DNA from: Corylus avellana
Lineage: Eukaryota; Streptophyta; Magnoliopsida; Fagales; Betulaceae
Assembly: GCF_901000735.1 (NCBI RefSeq)
Contig: NC_081542.1
Coordinates: forward strand, 32,445,871 to 32,509,870
Reading direction: 5' to 3'
Length of the DNA stretch: 64,000 nt
The translations under genes were made by a program, and so were the position numbers. The notes beneath the pieces are model-generated. The model worked only from the letters and a program-made list of their open reading frames with translations. It ran no database searches and was not told where the DNA came from. Shown here piece by piece: positions 54,793-64,000 of the stretch. The number at the start of each line of letters is the position of its first letter. Position 1 is the stretch's first letter.

Positions 54793-55640
54793 AACCTCTC
54801 CACCCACACAAGCCATGTGCTTCTTCTGCATCATCTCCGGCTACCTCTCCTTTCACTAACGTCATTCGTTACAAATGTGTATGCTACAGTCATCACGGTC
54901 CGCATAAGTTAAATACTTACTTTGTGACATGGCAATAAAATTATTATTGAATTTTGAATATATTTTCATTTGTTATTTCACTATTACCATTTCTCATAAC
55001 TTTTAAATCATTAAAGAAACATTGTAGGTAGTAGAGCACATGTAATAGCTTTAAGAGATTGTAAGTAAAGAGTATGGAATACTACTTACCTTGATATTGC
55101 AAATTAAATTGATCAATCCATTTTAGTTAACTCAGATTTGTTATTTTCATTTTCGGTTACAATTACTTTGTAATTGTTCGATGGGCGAGACCTTCAAACA
55201 ATTATCAGTTAACTGGACTAGAAGAATTGCCAGTAACTCTACTAAAATGGTCAACGCTAGTTTTAGGGGCATTACGGGACAAGACTAAAATAATAATAAA
55301 AACTTCATTTAATACCTATAAACTTTCATTATTTTTGCATCACATTCGATCCTTAAACTTCAAAAGCCTATAGACGAGGTAATCGCTTATATTCATCTCG
55401 CTTAGTTATCGTTCTTCGCTCATTTGGTTATTTTGTTTACTGTTTTATCGTGCCCTTCTAACTGTAATGTAACTTTTAAAATTATCACTGAATTTAATAT
55501 AATTATTATTAGATTTTGATCTAATTTGGACTCAGGAATTCTTTAGCCTAAACCCAAGTGTATCCTTGTCAAGTGTGGTCCACGTATGACTCAATAAAAC
55601 ATTAGGTAGTTCTTTTTTTTAAAAAAAAACTAAAATTTGG
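54793..55640. other. Intergenic stretch before the CASP-like gene
   Basis: AT-rich, with no reading frame of note and no inverted repeat recognised. The end near the gene probably contains the 3' UTR of the CASP-like gene. Confidence 0.5.
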
Positions 55641-55781
55641 ATTACAACCAGTGAACCAAACGAGGTTGACATAGCATTAAAGTAGAGATTAAGCAAACAC
55701 AGTAGACACAAAATGGTAGGTAGAGAATGGAGAATTGGAGAATGGAGAAAGGATCCAGTGGTCGCAGGAGCAGTGGATGAA

Positions 55782-57082
55782 TCAAGGGACTCCAACATAA
55801 TTGGTGGATTTGGGGATGTGAAGTTTGGTAATAGAGATGACGTTGATGATCAAAAGGAAGAGGAGGCCAATGAAGGAGGCGAGGAGGGCCCCAGTTCCAT
55901 GGTCGCAAAATGTATGGAACTTGTCGCATATCTTGTTCCACCTTGCATGAGAATTTCCATTCTTCCCTACTTCTGCCATGAACGTCGCTGCCCCATCACC
56001 GGCCGACGCCAGAACCACCGTCATCTGCGCCGCCCCTCAAACCAAATAATTAATTAATTAATTAATTGATTAATAATAATAATAATAATAATATATAAAA
56101 TGACAAATAAAAAGTACCATGTCCAAAATGGCAATGATTGCGAGGCGGAGTCCCTTGTAATCAATCTTGTGCCCAAAAAGCTCTACAAGTATCATCGTCA
56201 AGCTATGGAGACTGGCCATACCATTAGCTACCACAAAGAACCTGTACCAAAAAGTTTTTTTATTTTAGGATTTTTTATTAAATATTGTCAATTTTCAAAA
56301 TACCAATTTTTTTTTATAATAAAAAAAAAAAAAAAAAATTGCAAAGATTCATTCGTATGTATGTATTTTTGCAAATTCTGTTAAATCTTGACCAACCCCT
56401 AATTCTTTACAATTTTTTATAGGGTATTTTGAAAACGAAAAATCTTGACAGAAGGGGCATTATAAAAATTGAAAATTGAATACCTTAAATTAAGAATTTT
56501 TAAACATTTGAATAAGTAATATCAAAACAAACACGTAGACGTTCAAGGGTTTTGTGAAGTTTTCACTTAAATCAAAATTTTAAGGGTATTTTGAGAATTT
56601 CACGATTGATTTAATGCTGAATTTTGATAAAAGAGTTGGCATTACAAACTTCTAAAAAATGGTTACTCTAAATTGATACTTTTTTAAATTTTAATGGTAT
56701 GATTGTAAAAATAATAAAAAAAACTCGGGTGAAGATTTTTTTGTTTTTTGTTTTTTGTGTTTTTTTTTTAATTATTATTGTTTACGCAATGCATGGTGGC
56801 ACATTTGGATTTGGTGAGGTGATGATGGAGAACTTACACGAATGCAGGGGTGTGTTGAAACTTGGCAGTAAGAGTGGCTTTGAGTGGAGTGTTGCCAATG
56901 GTTGCAACCACGAAGGTGTTGGTCTGTTTGTTGAGTGCCATCACGATGGTTGCGGATGCGGTGGCCATGAAAGCAACCAACCTTAGCAACAAAAGAAGCC
57001 AATATCCCTTCTTCTTTCCTCTCTGTGCGCCTCTGGAGATGCTGAAACCAACCTCTGCTTTTCCTGCATCTTGTTGGGCCAT
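55782..57082 (-). CDS. CASP-like membrane protein (CASPL1 group)
   Basis: Three exons, 56838-57082, 56118-56241 and 55782-56024, total 612 nt, 203 residues, with GT-AG introns. ATG 57082 lies about 60 bp below a TATA run. The layout is the four-helix CASP fold: a short basic N terminus (RGKKKGYW), TM1 at about 26-50 with the conserved Arg34, TM2 at about 82-103, TM3 around 120-140 with the conserved Asp133 (SAGDGAA), and TM4 at about 168-192. CASP and CASP-like proteins form membrane scaffolds. CASPs proper direct Casparian strip lignification in the endodermis, and CASPLs mark other domains. Length and intron positions fit the CASPL1B-type. The EL1 signature of true CASPs was not recognised, so I keep it as CASP-like. 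Confidence 0.9.
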
Positions 57083-57140
57083 TGAGGTTTGAGAGAAATA
57101 CAATGTGGAGTTTGTGATGATGGCCTGATGGGTAGCCTTA

Positions 57141-57141
57141 C

Positions 57142-57176
<35 letters not shown>

Positions 57177-57182
57177 TGAGAG
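57141..57182 (-). promoter_or_regulatory. TATA run and (AG)n tract of the CASP-like gene promoter
   Basis: TATATATATATA (57142-57155), then an AG run of about 25 bases, lie 60-100 bp upstream of the ATG. The TATA position suits a start near 57120. Confidence 0.55.
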
Positions 57183-57544
57183 AGAATAATAATAACAATA
57201 ATAGATATCAGTTTTTTGAGTATGAGAAGCAAAACTGTAAATTCCATGGGTTGTCTAACCATCTCACTGATTTTGGTGTTGGTTGTTTGGAAAATTAAAG
57301 CCCAAGGAAGGCCCCACGCTAATTGTGGTAAGAGATTTGGTTGTTTGGAATATATGCTTGTAAGACTAACTCAATTACCCCCATTCTCTTGCCTACCAGG
57401 ATTCTCCAATCCTTTTTTTTTTTTTTTACTACTTTCAGCATGAAGACGAATTATAATTTTTTTTTTTTTTTTTTAGGTGAATAGAATTGCAACAAAATGT
57501 TGGGGAATATTCACCATAACTTTGTAATTGAAATTTGGTAGCAA

Positions 57545-57838
57545 TGTGTGAAAAGGCGGTTACTGACTAAAATTGTTAACCGCAACTGCTTTGATAATTA
57601 ATAAAATCGAATAACCGATTAAAAAAACCAAGGCAACGTTTATATGGTAATACCCTACAACATACGACATTGTTTCTAAAGTTTTACACATTTTTTATAT
57701 ATTTAAACACCAAAACAATGTCAAAAAGGGCTCACAATTTGTGATTTTTTAAATCCAAAAACCATTAATCGCACCACCCTATGCGAGGCGATTAGCGATT
57801 AGAGCAGTTAGCGGTTAACCACCCGCTATTTTAGCCTA
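57545..57838. mobile_element. hAT MITE, related to 54436-54784
   Basis: The left end TGTGTGAAAAGGCGGTTA and the right end CACCCGCTATTTTAGCCTA are a decayed inverted pair. Flanking octamers ggtagcaa (57537-57544) and agtagcat (57839-57846) agree at 6 of 8. The shared inner phrase CATACGACATTGTTTCTAAA and the repeated GGTTAACC/GCGATTAG words link it to the first element. Confidence 0.7.
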
Positions 57839-57846
57839 AGTAGCAT

Positions 57847-58727
57847 ATTATATAATATTAATTAATCCTAACATGTCACTCAAAAGAGCAATTCCAACAC
57901 TATCAAATCAAGTTCTGTGTTTAATATGATAGTAAAAATTATTATTGACGCAAAATATATATATTAACCAATCTTAAATTCAATGATAATTTTCATCGTC
58001 ACATCAAAGAGTAAACGCTTGAAAATACATATAGCATTTCTCACTTAAAAAAACCCACGCTACCACCACTCTTACACTTGATTGATGCTTTTGGCAATTA
58101 CCATATCCCCGGAGTGCAAGGCAGACAAATTTTGACAAGAATTGACCAACATATTGACATCGATCTACTCAAAAATCCTTTGAGTTTCCTTCCAATTACA
58201 AACCACCAATTTCAAGGAACATAAGAAATCATTAGATAACCTATATCAACCATACCTACTCCATCCAACTTTTTATTTTTTCTGTTTTTGGATAAGCCTA
58301 CTTCATCAAACAACATAAAACATAAAAAAAAAAAGCTCTGAAGTCATCCATTCAAGATACTGTTATAGATTATAAGATTAAAGCAAATTTAACAAAGTCA
58401 CAAAAAATAGTAGTTTATCCATTATTTTGCATTTAAAGAAGATACATAGCTTATGAGCATATCACTCAGCTAAATGCAGCAAAGAATGTATATTATGAAA
58501 ATCACATAAATGACTACTTGTACAGTGCCCTTTCCACTCTTTGTATCCTCTTAATATATGTCGCGTAAAACGTCTCAAAATCCTTATATTTGATTAATGT
58601 CAATCATGGCAATCCCCAACATATACACAAACAATTTCCACTTCCATCTTCCATGGTACTTCGTAATATGGATTCGGATTTTTTCTTACAAGTAAAATAA
58701 CAGCAATACTTCATGTATTTCATTGGA
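57847..58727. other. Intergenic stretch and LSD1-type 3' UTR
   Basis: About 880 bp of AT-rich sequence. The part next to 58728 should be the 3' UTR of the minus-strand zinc-finger gene. No other feature was seen. Confidence 0.5.
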
Positions 58728-60483
58728 TTACTTTTTGTCTGTTGTGACTCCAACAACAACATTGCTCACCTGTGACATTCAGAATCTTTATCAGCACATC
58801 TTTTTTTGCTCACAAAAAATGAAAGGGCATAGCAAATCTTGCTTTGTTGTTGTGCTTCTTTTTTGGTTTGGAGGAATTTAAAACAAAAAACAGGTTATAG
58901 CACTTACCAATTTGCCACTTTCGTCAACAGACATAGGATTCTCGACGACAACAGTTTGGCTCTGAGAATGAGGCAACATTTAAGTCAATACCACCTAAGT
59001 TTTCTCATATCAGGAAAAAAAAAATAGCAAACTCAAAAGCTTACTGATGGTTAACCTCGTTAGAGAGAGAGAGAGAGAGAGAAGACAAAAGCACTTACAG
59101 CTGAAGTGGCGGGTGTTGCTCCAGAGTTGGCTGACCCATTAGGTCTATGCACAGGAATTGGAACCCTCGGATTGGCAATCTGCAGATATATAAGAAAGTG
59201 AGAGAGAGAGAGAGAGAGAGAGAGAACCAACATTCACCATGAACTCACAAAAGAAACACGCCTAAACTACAGAGCAATAGTGACAAAAAAGTAAGGGGGT
59301 ATGTATATAAGTATGCGTTCCGCTAAACAGAGAAGAATATGAAAGAGCATCACAGCATACAGAGAATTTACATACAATCACTTGATCAATAAAATGCAAA
59401 ATTTAGCCTTTGCATGGATTCATAAAAACAATTCACAGCTTGTGCTCATTTGCATGCATGTGTCTATGCTCATAAGCAAGAAAACAAGTGCGACATATGT
59501 ATTTATGGAATTGCTGAACTCATTAAGCACACCATTTAACAGGTTTTCTCAGATTAAATAATACAAAAATTGAAAATAAAAGAGAGAAATGAGGGAATAT
59601 GGAGCTCACTATAAAGTAGCAAGTTCAAAACCTCCATTGAATCAAATTGGAATGTATGTTATAACTTTTGACAACAAATTACGAAGAACTAAATTCTGGG
59701 GGAATAAGAAGTAAAATCAAATGTTAAGTAAGATAAAATGCATTAAATTATACTCACACCAACGTTAGTAACATAATGACAGACTGCACATTTAACAGAT
59801 GGAGCTCCATATGGATACATGAGTGTTGTTCGGCAGTTCCCACAATTGACATGGGCAACCTGGCTGGATACTTTTTCAGTCACAAAAGCCAAAACAGGAA
59901 AAGTCAGTAAACAAGCTGTGCTGTGCTATGAATGGATATTATTACAATTTATGAGTGCTGTGCCTATGTAATGATAAAAAATGAATATACAAGAAACTGA
60001 TGAAAACAGAGAAAATTCACGAGCATATGAGACGGTGCCGAAGGCAGTTTACTGTTTGGTGGCAGATTTCAGGGTTTTGTACTAACAGACTGACCTCTAA
60101 AGATTTGACCATTACAAAGAAAGAATGACACCAAGGGTGCCTATAGAAGAAAAGTAAAGACTCTGATTGTTCACTAGACTAACTGCTAGCTATGCAATGG
60201 GCAAGACTTCTTTACTTTCTGAAAGAATAGGATGATGACTCGAGACATCTTGCTATATTGCAGAATGCAAGATTCAAGCATTAAACTGGTTTGGAATATC
60301 AAAATAAGATTTGCAATTTCACAACATGTTGACTTACACCTTCCCTAATGCAAAGGAGCACATATATTGTACCTGGCGCAAGGTTCACTGTGTGGCAGCA
60401 GGAGCATCTCACGCTTGTTGCCCCACGTGTATACATTAGCAATGTCCTGCAACCTCCACATATAAGTTGAGCCATTTCTGTCC
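58728..60483 (-). CDS. LSD1: LSD1-type zinc-finger protein (LESION SIMULATING DISEASE 1), 3' five exons
   Basis: Exons 60373-60483, 59758-59870, 59099-59179, 58908-58961 and 58728-58769 join in frame through GT-AG introns to a TAA at 58728-58730. The first carries one LSD1 finger ([19 protein letters not shown] ... CSCC). The second carries another ([19 protein letters not shown] ... CHYV). The tail contains [19 protein letters not shown] and VVGVTTDKK, as in Arabidopsis LSD1. The family has three fingers, and the N-terminal one is not in the window. LSD1 is a negative regulator of plant cell death that binds partners such as bZIP10 and metacaspase 1. It is unrelated to the animal lysine demethylase of the same name. 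The exon at 60483 starts in mid-codon, so an upstream exon is required unless translation begins at the internal ATG (MAQLICGGC). Confidence 0.9.
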
Positions 60484-61189
60484 CTGCAAGGATAATGTAC
60501 AAAATCAGGTAATTGAACCCCAACACTCTCCAACCATAGACTTATATCATGTACATGTTAAATACAAGTTCAATCAGTGTCTGGTCCAAAATTCTGTGGT
60601 ATTGTAGTATCTGCTCCCAAATATAAGTAAAAGCTAATGCTCCTTACATTTTCAGACATAATCAATAATTCCCCACACTATCCATTCTGCCAACTATCAT
60701 ATCATTCTCCTTTTCTTTTACATAGAATGTCTAGGATACACGCATAATAGTTAATACAATAGCTTAAGAAACTTTATTCTCTTCTTGTAATTCATGAATG
60801 TGAGCGCATGTCAACCAGCAGCAAACACAAGCTGACTAACAATACACAAAGCGAGCAACGCTTCTTTGCTGCAAGCCAAGATTATCATACACTGCCACAC
60901 ATGCAACATATGACTGATTAACTGCAATTTGGATGGCAGCACCTGTTCAGCCATCAAATATGTAGACAGTGATGCCATGTAGTGGGTTGCCAAGGTGTTT
61001 TGAAAACTATACCTCAAAAGTATAAGTAAAAAAAAACTATGCTGGAATTTGATCTTTAACTATCAAAAGTAATGAATTTGTTACTGATATCAAGAACCAA
61101 GCAAGAAGAGCCATTAGCATTACTTGGATGACTTGAGTGCTCTCCCGTCTTCGATGGAATTACATTTCTGTATTGCATGTTGACTTTAA
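60484..61189. other. Intron sequence of the LSD1-type gene
   Basis: Upstream of the second-finger exon. No LSD1 first-finger coding sequence was found here on the minus strand. AT-rich with no clear repeat. Confidence 0.5.
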
Positions 61190-62012
61190 GAGGAAGAGGG
61201 AATTTTTGTTTTTTGGAGTCAATCACAAAAAGACACAACCTTAGTATACATGAAGTATACAAAAGAGACCTAAATCGAAAAAGAAAAAAGATCAAGAAAA
61301 TCATTGAAGCTAGTAATATGAAGGCACTCAAAGGCAGTTGTCTAGTGGTATAGGGTTCTAAGGAAAAAGATCTTCAGTTCCACCACCGTTCTCTCGCAAT
61401 CCGCAAAACTACAATTAGTTCTTTCTCTCCAAATACACCAGATTAAGCAAGACAAGATCATCTGCCACATTGCTACCCTTTGAGAAGAGCCATACTGCCC
61501 TCTCCAACAAGCGAAAAGATCCACCACCCGCCTAAGCATGACTCACTTTTAAACCCCCCATAAAGGCAAAAGATAGAACTCAATCAAGCATAAGCAGTCT
61601 CCTAGTGGAGTAGGAGGTGTCTAAAGATTCCCTATTCTTCTTGCCCTGTCTAAGTCTGAAGGAATATAACAAATTGAAAAAAAAATGTGGTGAAGACATT
61701 CACCTTTCAATCTTGCACCGCTATGATAAAATTAAAGTTTCAACTGATGAGAGTCACTAAAAGGCTGTAAATGATCTGCCACAGAAGTGTCTTTCAAGCG
61801 AGCAAAGCTGAATAATTCCGTAAACGCTACCTTAAGGGGTGAGAATTCATCCCAACCCTTCCTCATAAATTTCCACAAACCAACCTCATAAGACCAATTA
61901 ACCTCACTAAAACACCACCCACCCCTACGCTACCATATTTACAATCCACTACTGCTATCCACAAAGCCCTTCTCTCAAAAGCATAGCATCATAACCATTT
62001 TTCCAAGAGACA
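61190..62012 (-). mobile_element. LINE (L1-like) 3' fragment
   Basis: The minus strand holds broken pieces of the L1 ORF2 C-terminal region: EVNWSYEVGLWKFMRKGWD-like near 61900, VAFTELFSFARLKDTSVADH-like near 61810, then RRVVDLFACWRGQYGSSQR and CLIWCIWRERTNCSFADCER near 61480-61390, and the end SLLYTSCILRLCLF near 61255. The order matches plant L1 elements. Frames shift repeatedly. The 5' part is cut by the copia LTR at about 62018. Confidence 0.8.
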
Positions 62013-62017
62013 CACGG

Positions 62018-62335
62018 TTAATATAATAGCACACAATTTTGTGATTGAATTTGTAAATCACCGTAATTGAATTCACGGTTTGCATGCTATATATATATAC
62101 AGATTTACAAGAGCAAGAGATTACATAGAACTCCTAATTCCTATCCTATAATACATTGGATAACTATTCAAGAGTTTAGATAGAGTCCTAACTCCTATGA
62201 TATTTATCCATTGGATAATTATCTCTAGAGTTTGGATAGACCTAAACTACTAGTAACCAGAACACATTAGATAATTATCTCTAGAGTTTAGGTAAACCTA
62301 AACTACTAGTAATCGGATAGGAATGTGCTTCAACA
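62018..62335 (-). repeat. 3' LTR of the right-edge copia element
   Basis: On the minus strand it begins TGTTGAAGCACATTCC. The far end is placed at about 62018 from the point where LINE homology ends. It contains a 56-bp tandem duplication (anchors GATAATTATCTCTAGAG at 62214 and 62270). Confidence 0.7.
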
Positions 62336-64000
62336 GCCCCCCGCAAGCTTAACGGGGGAGAACACACGTTGAGCTTGGCACTGAGGGTTTGAAATCTCTT
62401 AGCTACAATCGGTTTAGTCATCACATCTGCAATTTGGTCCTTGCTGGATAAAAACAGAATCTGGATAGATTTATCTGCCACTCGGTCACGAACAAAGTGG
62501 AAGTCTATTTCCACGTGCTTGGTTCTTGCATGGAAAACCGGATTAACCGATAAGTATGTGGCTCCAATATTGTCACACCATAGTTTTGGTGGGGAAGAGA
62601 GAGTGATTCCTAAGTCTCGAATAAGGGCTTGTACCCATAGAACCTCTGCAGTGGCATTTGCTACAGCTTTGTACTCGGCTTCAGTGCTGGAACGAGATAC
62701 GGTTGGCTGTTTCCGTGAACTCCATGAGATAAGATTAGCTCCAAGAAAAACACAATAGGCGCCTGTAGACTTGTGATCATCCGGGCAACCTGCCCAGTCA
62801 GCATCTGAGAATGCCTCTAGGTGAGAGGAAGAGGTGTGTTTGAGCAAGAGACCATGGGACACTGTGTGCTTGAGGTACCGTAGTATTCGTTTGACTGCCT
62901 GCCAATGTACAGTAGTTGGACGATGCATAAACTGACATACCCTGTTGACTGCGAAAGCCAAATCTGGTCGTGTTAATGATAGGTATTGGAGAGAACCTAC
63001 AGTACTTCGGTAAAGTGAAGGATCATCCATAGCTTCGCCACTGGACGCCGAGAGGGAGCTAGAAGAAGACATCGGCGATGACACCGGTTTGGCTTCATCC
63101 ATTTTTGTGCGTTTCAGCAAGTCAAGTATATATCTGCGTTGTGAGAGGAGCAGTCCACTGTCTAGATGCAAGACTTCAATCCCAAGAAAGAAACTTAGAT
63201 CCCCAAGATCTTTTACAGCAAAGTCTACCCGAAGTAGTTGCAATAACTCGTCAATAGCAACCTGATTTGAACCAGTGATGATGATATCATCGACGTAAAT
63301 GAGGATGTAGATGGTAGTGGCAGCCGACTTGAATGTGAAGAGAGAGGAATCTGCCTTTGATGCCGTGAACCCGATGTCAAGGAGTTTGTTGCTCAGCCGT
63401 GAAAACCAGGCCCTAGGAGCTTGCTTCAACCCATAAATTGCTTTGTCTAGCCGGCATATATGATTAGGAAAAGAGGAATGAGAGAAACCTGGTGGCTGGC
63501 ACATATAAACCTCTTCGGCTAGGTGTCCATGTAGGAATGCATTCTGTATATCTATTTGTTTCATAGGCCAGCCAGCTGAATGTGCTATGGATAGGACTGT
63601 TCGGATAGTAGTTGGCTTCACAACCGGACTATATGTTTCTCCAAAATCAATCCCGGCTTGTTGGTGAAAGCCCTTTGCCACAAGACGAGCTTTATGTCTC
63701 TCAACCGTGCCATCAGCCTTTCTTTTAAGTTTGAATACCCATTTGCAGCCTACAACGTTTTTGGCCTTGTGAGGTGGAACAAGAGTCCATGTCTGGTTGC
63801 GTAGAAGCGCATTGAACTCCTCTTGCATTGCCTTTCTCCATTCTGGAACTAGAACAGCCTTGGTGTAGCATGTGGGCTCATCTAGATTAGAGTCCAGCTG
63901 GGAATGTAAAGCATGAGGTATGGGGTACCGAATGCGACCATCCGTGAATTGTCGTGGCTGTGTGATGTTGTTTTGAGCACGTGTAACCATGTGATGTGTC
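62281..64000 (-). CDS. Copia reverse transcriptase-RNase H, open frame (partial)
   Basis: An uninterrupted frame of at least 569 codons from ATG 63990 to a stop at 62281-62283 in the 3' LTR. It probably continues upstream beyond the window. RT boxes are all present: [42 protein letters not shown], and YVDDIIITG with both catalytic aspartates. RNase H has [22 protein letters not shown] and [11 protein letters not shown], and ends with the [11 protein letters not shown] motif. With no stops it is the youngest-looking retroelement in the window. Confidence 0.92.
   Translation of the reverse strand, partial: THHMVTRAQNNITQPRQFTDGRIRYPIPHALHSQLDSNLDEPTCYTKAVLVPEWRKAMQEEFNALLRNQTWTLVPPHKAKNVVGCKWVFKLKRKADGTVERHKARLVAKGFHQQAGIDFGETYSPVVKPTTIRTVLSIAHSAGWPMKQIDIQNAFLHGHLAEEVYMCQPPGFSHSSFPNHICRLDKAIYGLKQAPRAWFSRLSNKLLDIGFTASKADSSLFTFKSAATTIYILIYVDDIIITGSNQVAIDELLQLLRVDFAVKDLGDLSFFLGIEVLHLDSGLLLSQRRYILDLLKRTKMDEAKPVSSPMSSSSSLSASSGEAMDDPSLYRSTVGSLQYLSLTRPDLAFAVNRVCQFMHRPTTVHWQAVKRILRYLKHTVSHGLLLKHTSSSHLEAFSDADWAGCPDDHKSTGAYCVFLGANLISWSSRKQPTVSRSSTEAEYKAVANATAEVLWVQALIRDLGITLSSPPKLWCDNIGATYLSVNPVFHARTKHVEIDFHFVRDRVADKSIQILFLSSKDQIADVMTKPIVAKRFQTLSAKLNVCSPPLSLRGAVEAHSYPITSSLGLPKL

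Larger units (their letters stand above)
62018..64000 (-). mobile_element. Ty1/copia element, 3' half (continues past window end)
   Basis: The minus strand carries the RT-RNase H part of pol, a purine tract (complement of GCCCCCCGCAAGC, 62336-62348) and the 3' LTR (about 62018-62335). It inserted in the LINE fragment. The rest lies beyond 64000. Confidence 0.88.

Noticed and set aside
58728..60483. Link between LSD1 and JMJ18 as neighbouring histone demethylases
   Set aside because: Plant LSD1 (lesion simulating disease) is a zinc-finger cell-death regulator. The shared name with the animal demethylase is accidental, so no joint chromatin system is claimed.
61334..61362. tRNA-like phrase GCAGTTGTCTAGTGGTATAGG
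   Set aside because: It is in the LINE ORF2 tail (after the LRTLYH residues on the minus strand). No cloverleaf partner or B box at the right distance.

Overview
The window is from the nuclear genome of a flowering plant, most likely a woody eudicot. The basis is plant-lineage retrotransposons (Tat and several copia types), a DYW-class PPR relic, a plant KDM5-type JmjC demethylase, a fasciclin/extensin chimera, a CASP-like protein and a plant LSD1-type zinc-finger gene, all with GT-AG introns. The species cannot be fixed from the sequence alone.

Bases 1-40,490 are a nested transposon graveyard. A complete but broken Tat-lineage Ty3/gypsy element (146-11680, TSD gtaaa) carries a spliced antisense gene in its 3' half. 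It is followed by three fold-back MITEs (11986-13076) and a decayed DYW-type PPR gene (13123-20469). A complete broken copia element (14427-19854, TSD atatc) splits that PPR gene. Next come a 3'-truncated Tork-like copia (21773-24139), two more fold-back MITEs, and remnants of a PIF/Harbinger element with convergent genes. A solo LTR nested inside another solo LTR follows (30157-33070 inside 28487-33511). The last unit is a deleted copia (about 33600-40490) that received both a solo LTR (34529-35854) and a hAT element (36044-39894).

Bases 40,500-60,500 are gene-rich: a fasciclin-domain proline-rich cell-wall protein (+), an intact ten-coding-exon JmjN/JmjC/C5HC2/FYR histone demethylase (-, 1059 codons by my exon model), a three-exon CASP-like membrane protein (-), and the 3' five exons of an LSD1-type gene (-). 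Small elements sit in their introns and flanks: a SMART-type miniature LTR element, two SINEs, two related hAT MITEs and one other MITE. Bases 61,000-64,000 hold a 5'-truncated LINE and the 3' half of a copia element with an open RT-RNase H frame. Both lie where the first part of the LSD1-type gene should be, so its first zinc-finger exon is outside the window or lost.

No CRISPR array, rRNA gene, tRNA gene or operon-like metabolic cluster was seen. The host genes look like independent single-copy loci. The interest lies in the transposon stratigraphy, the antisense retrotransposon gene and the miniature elements inside gene introns.
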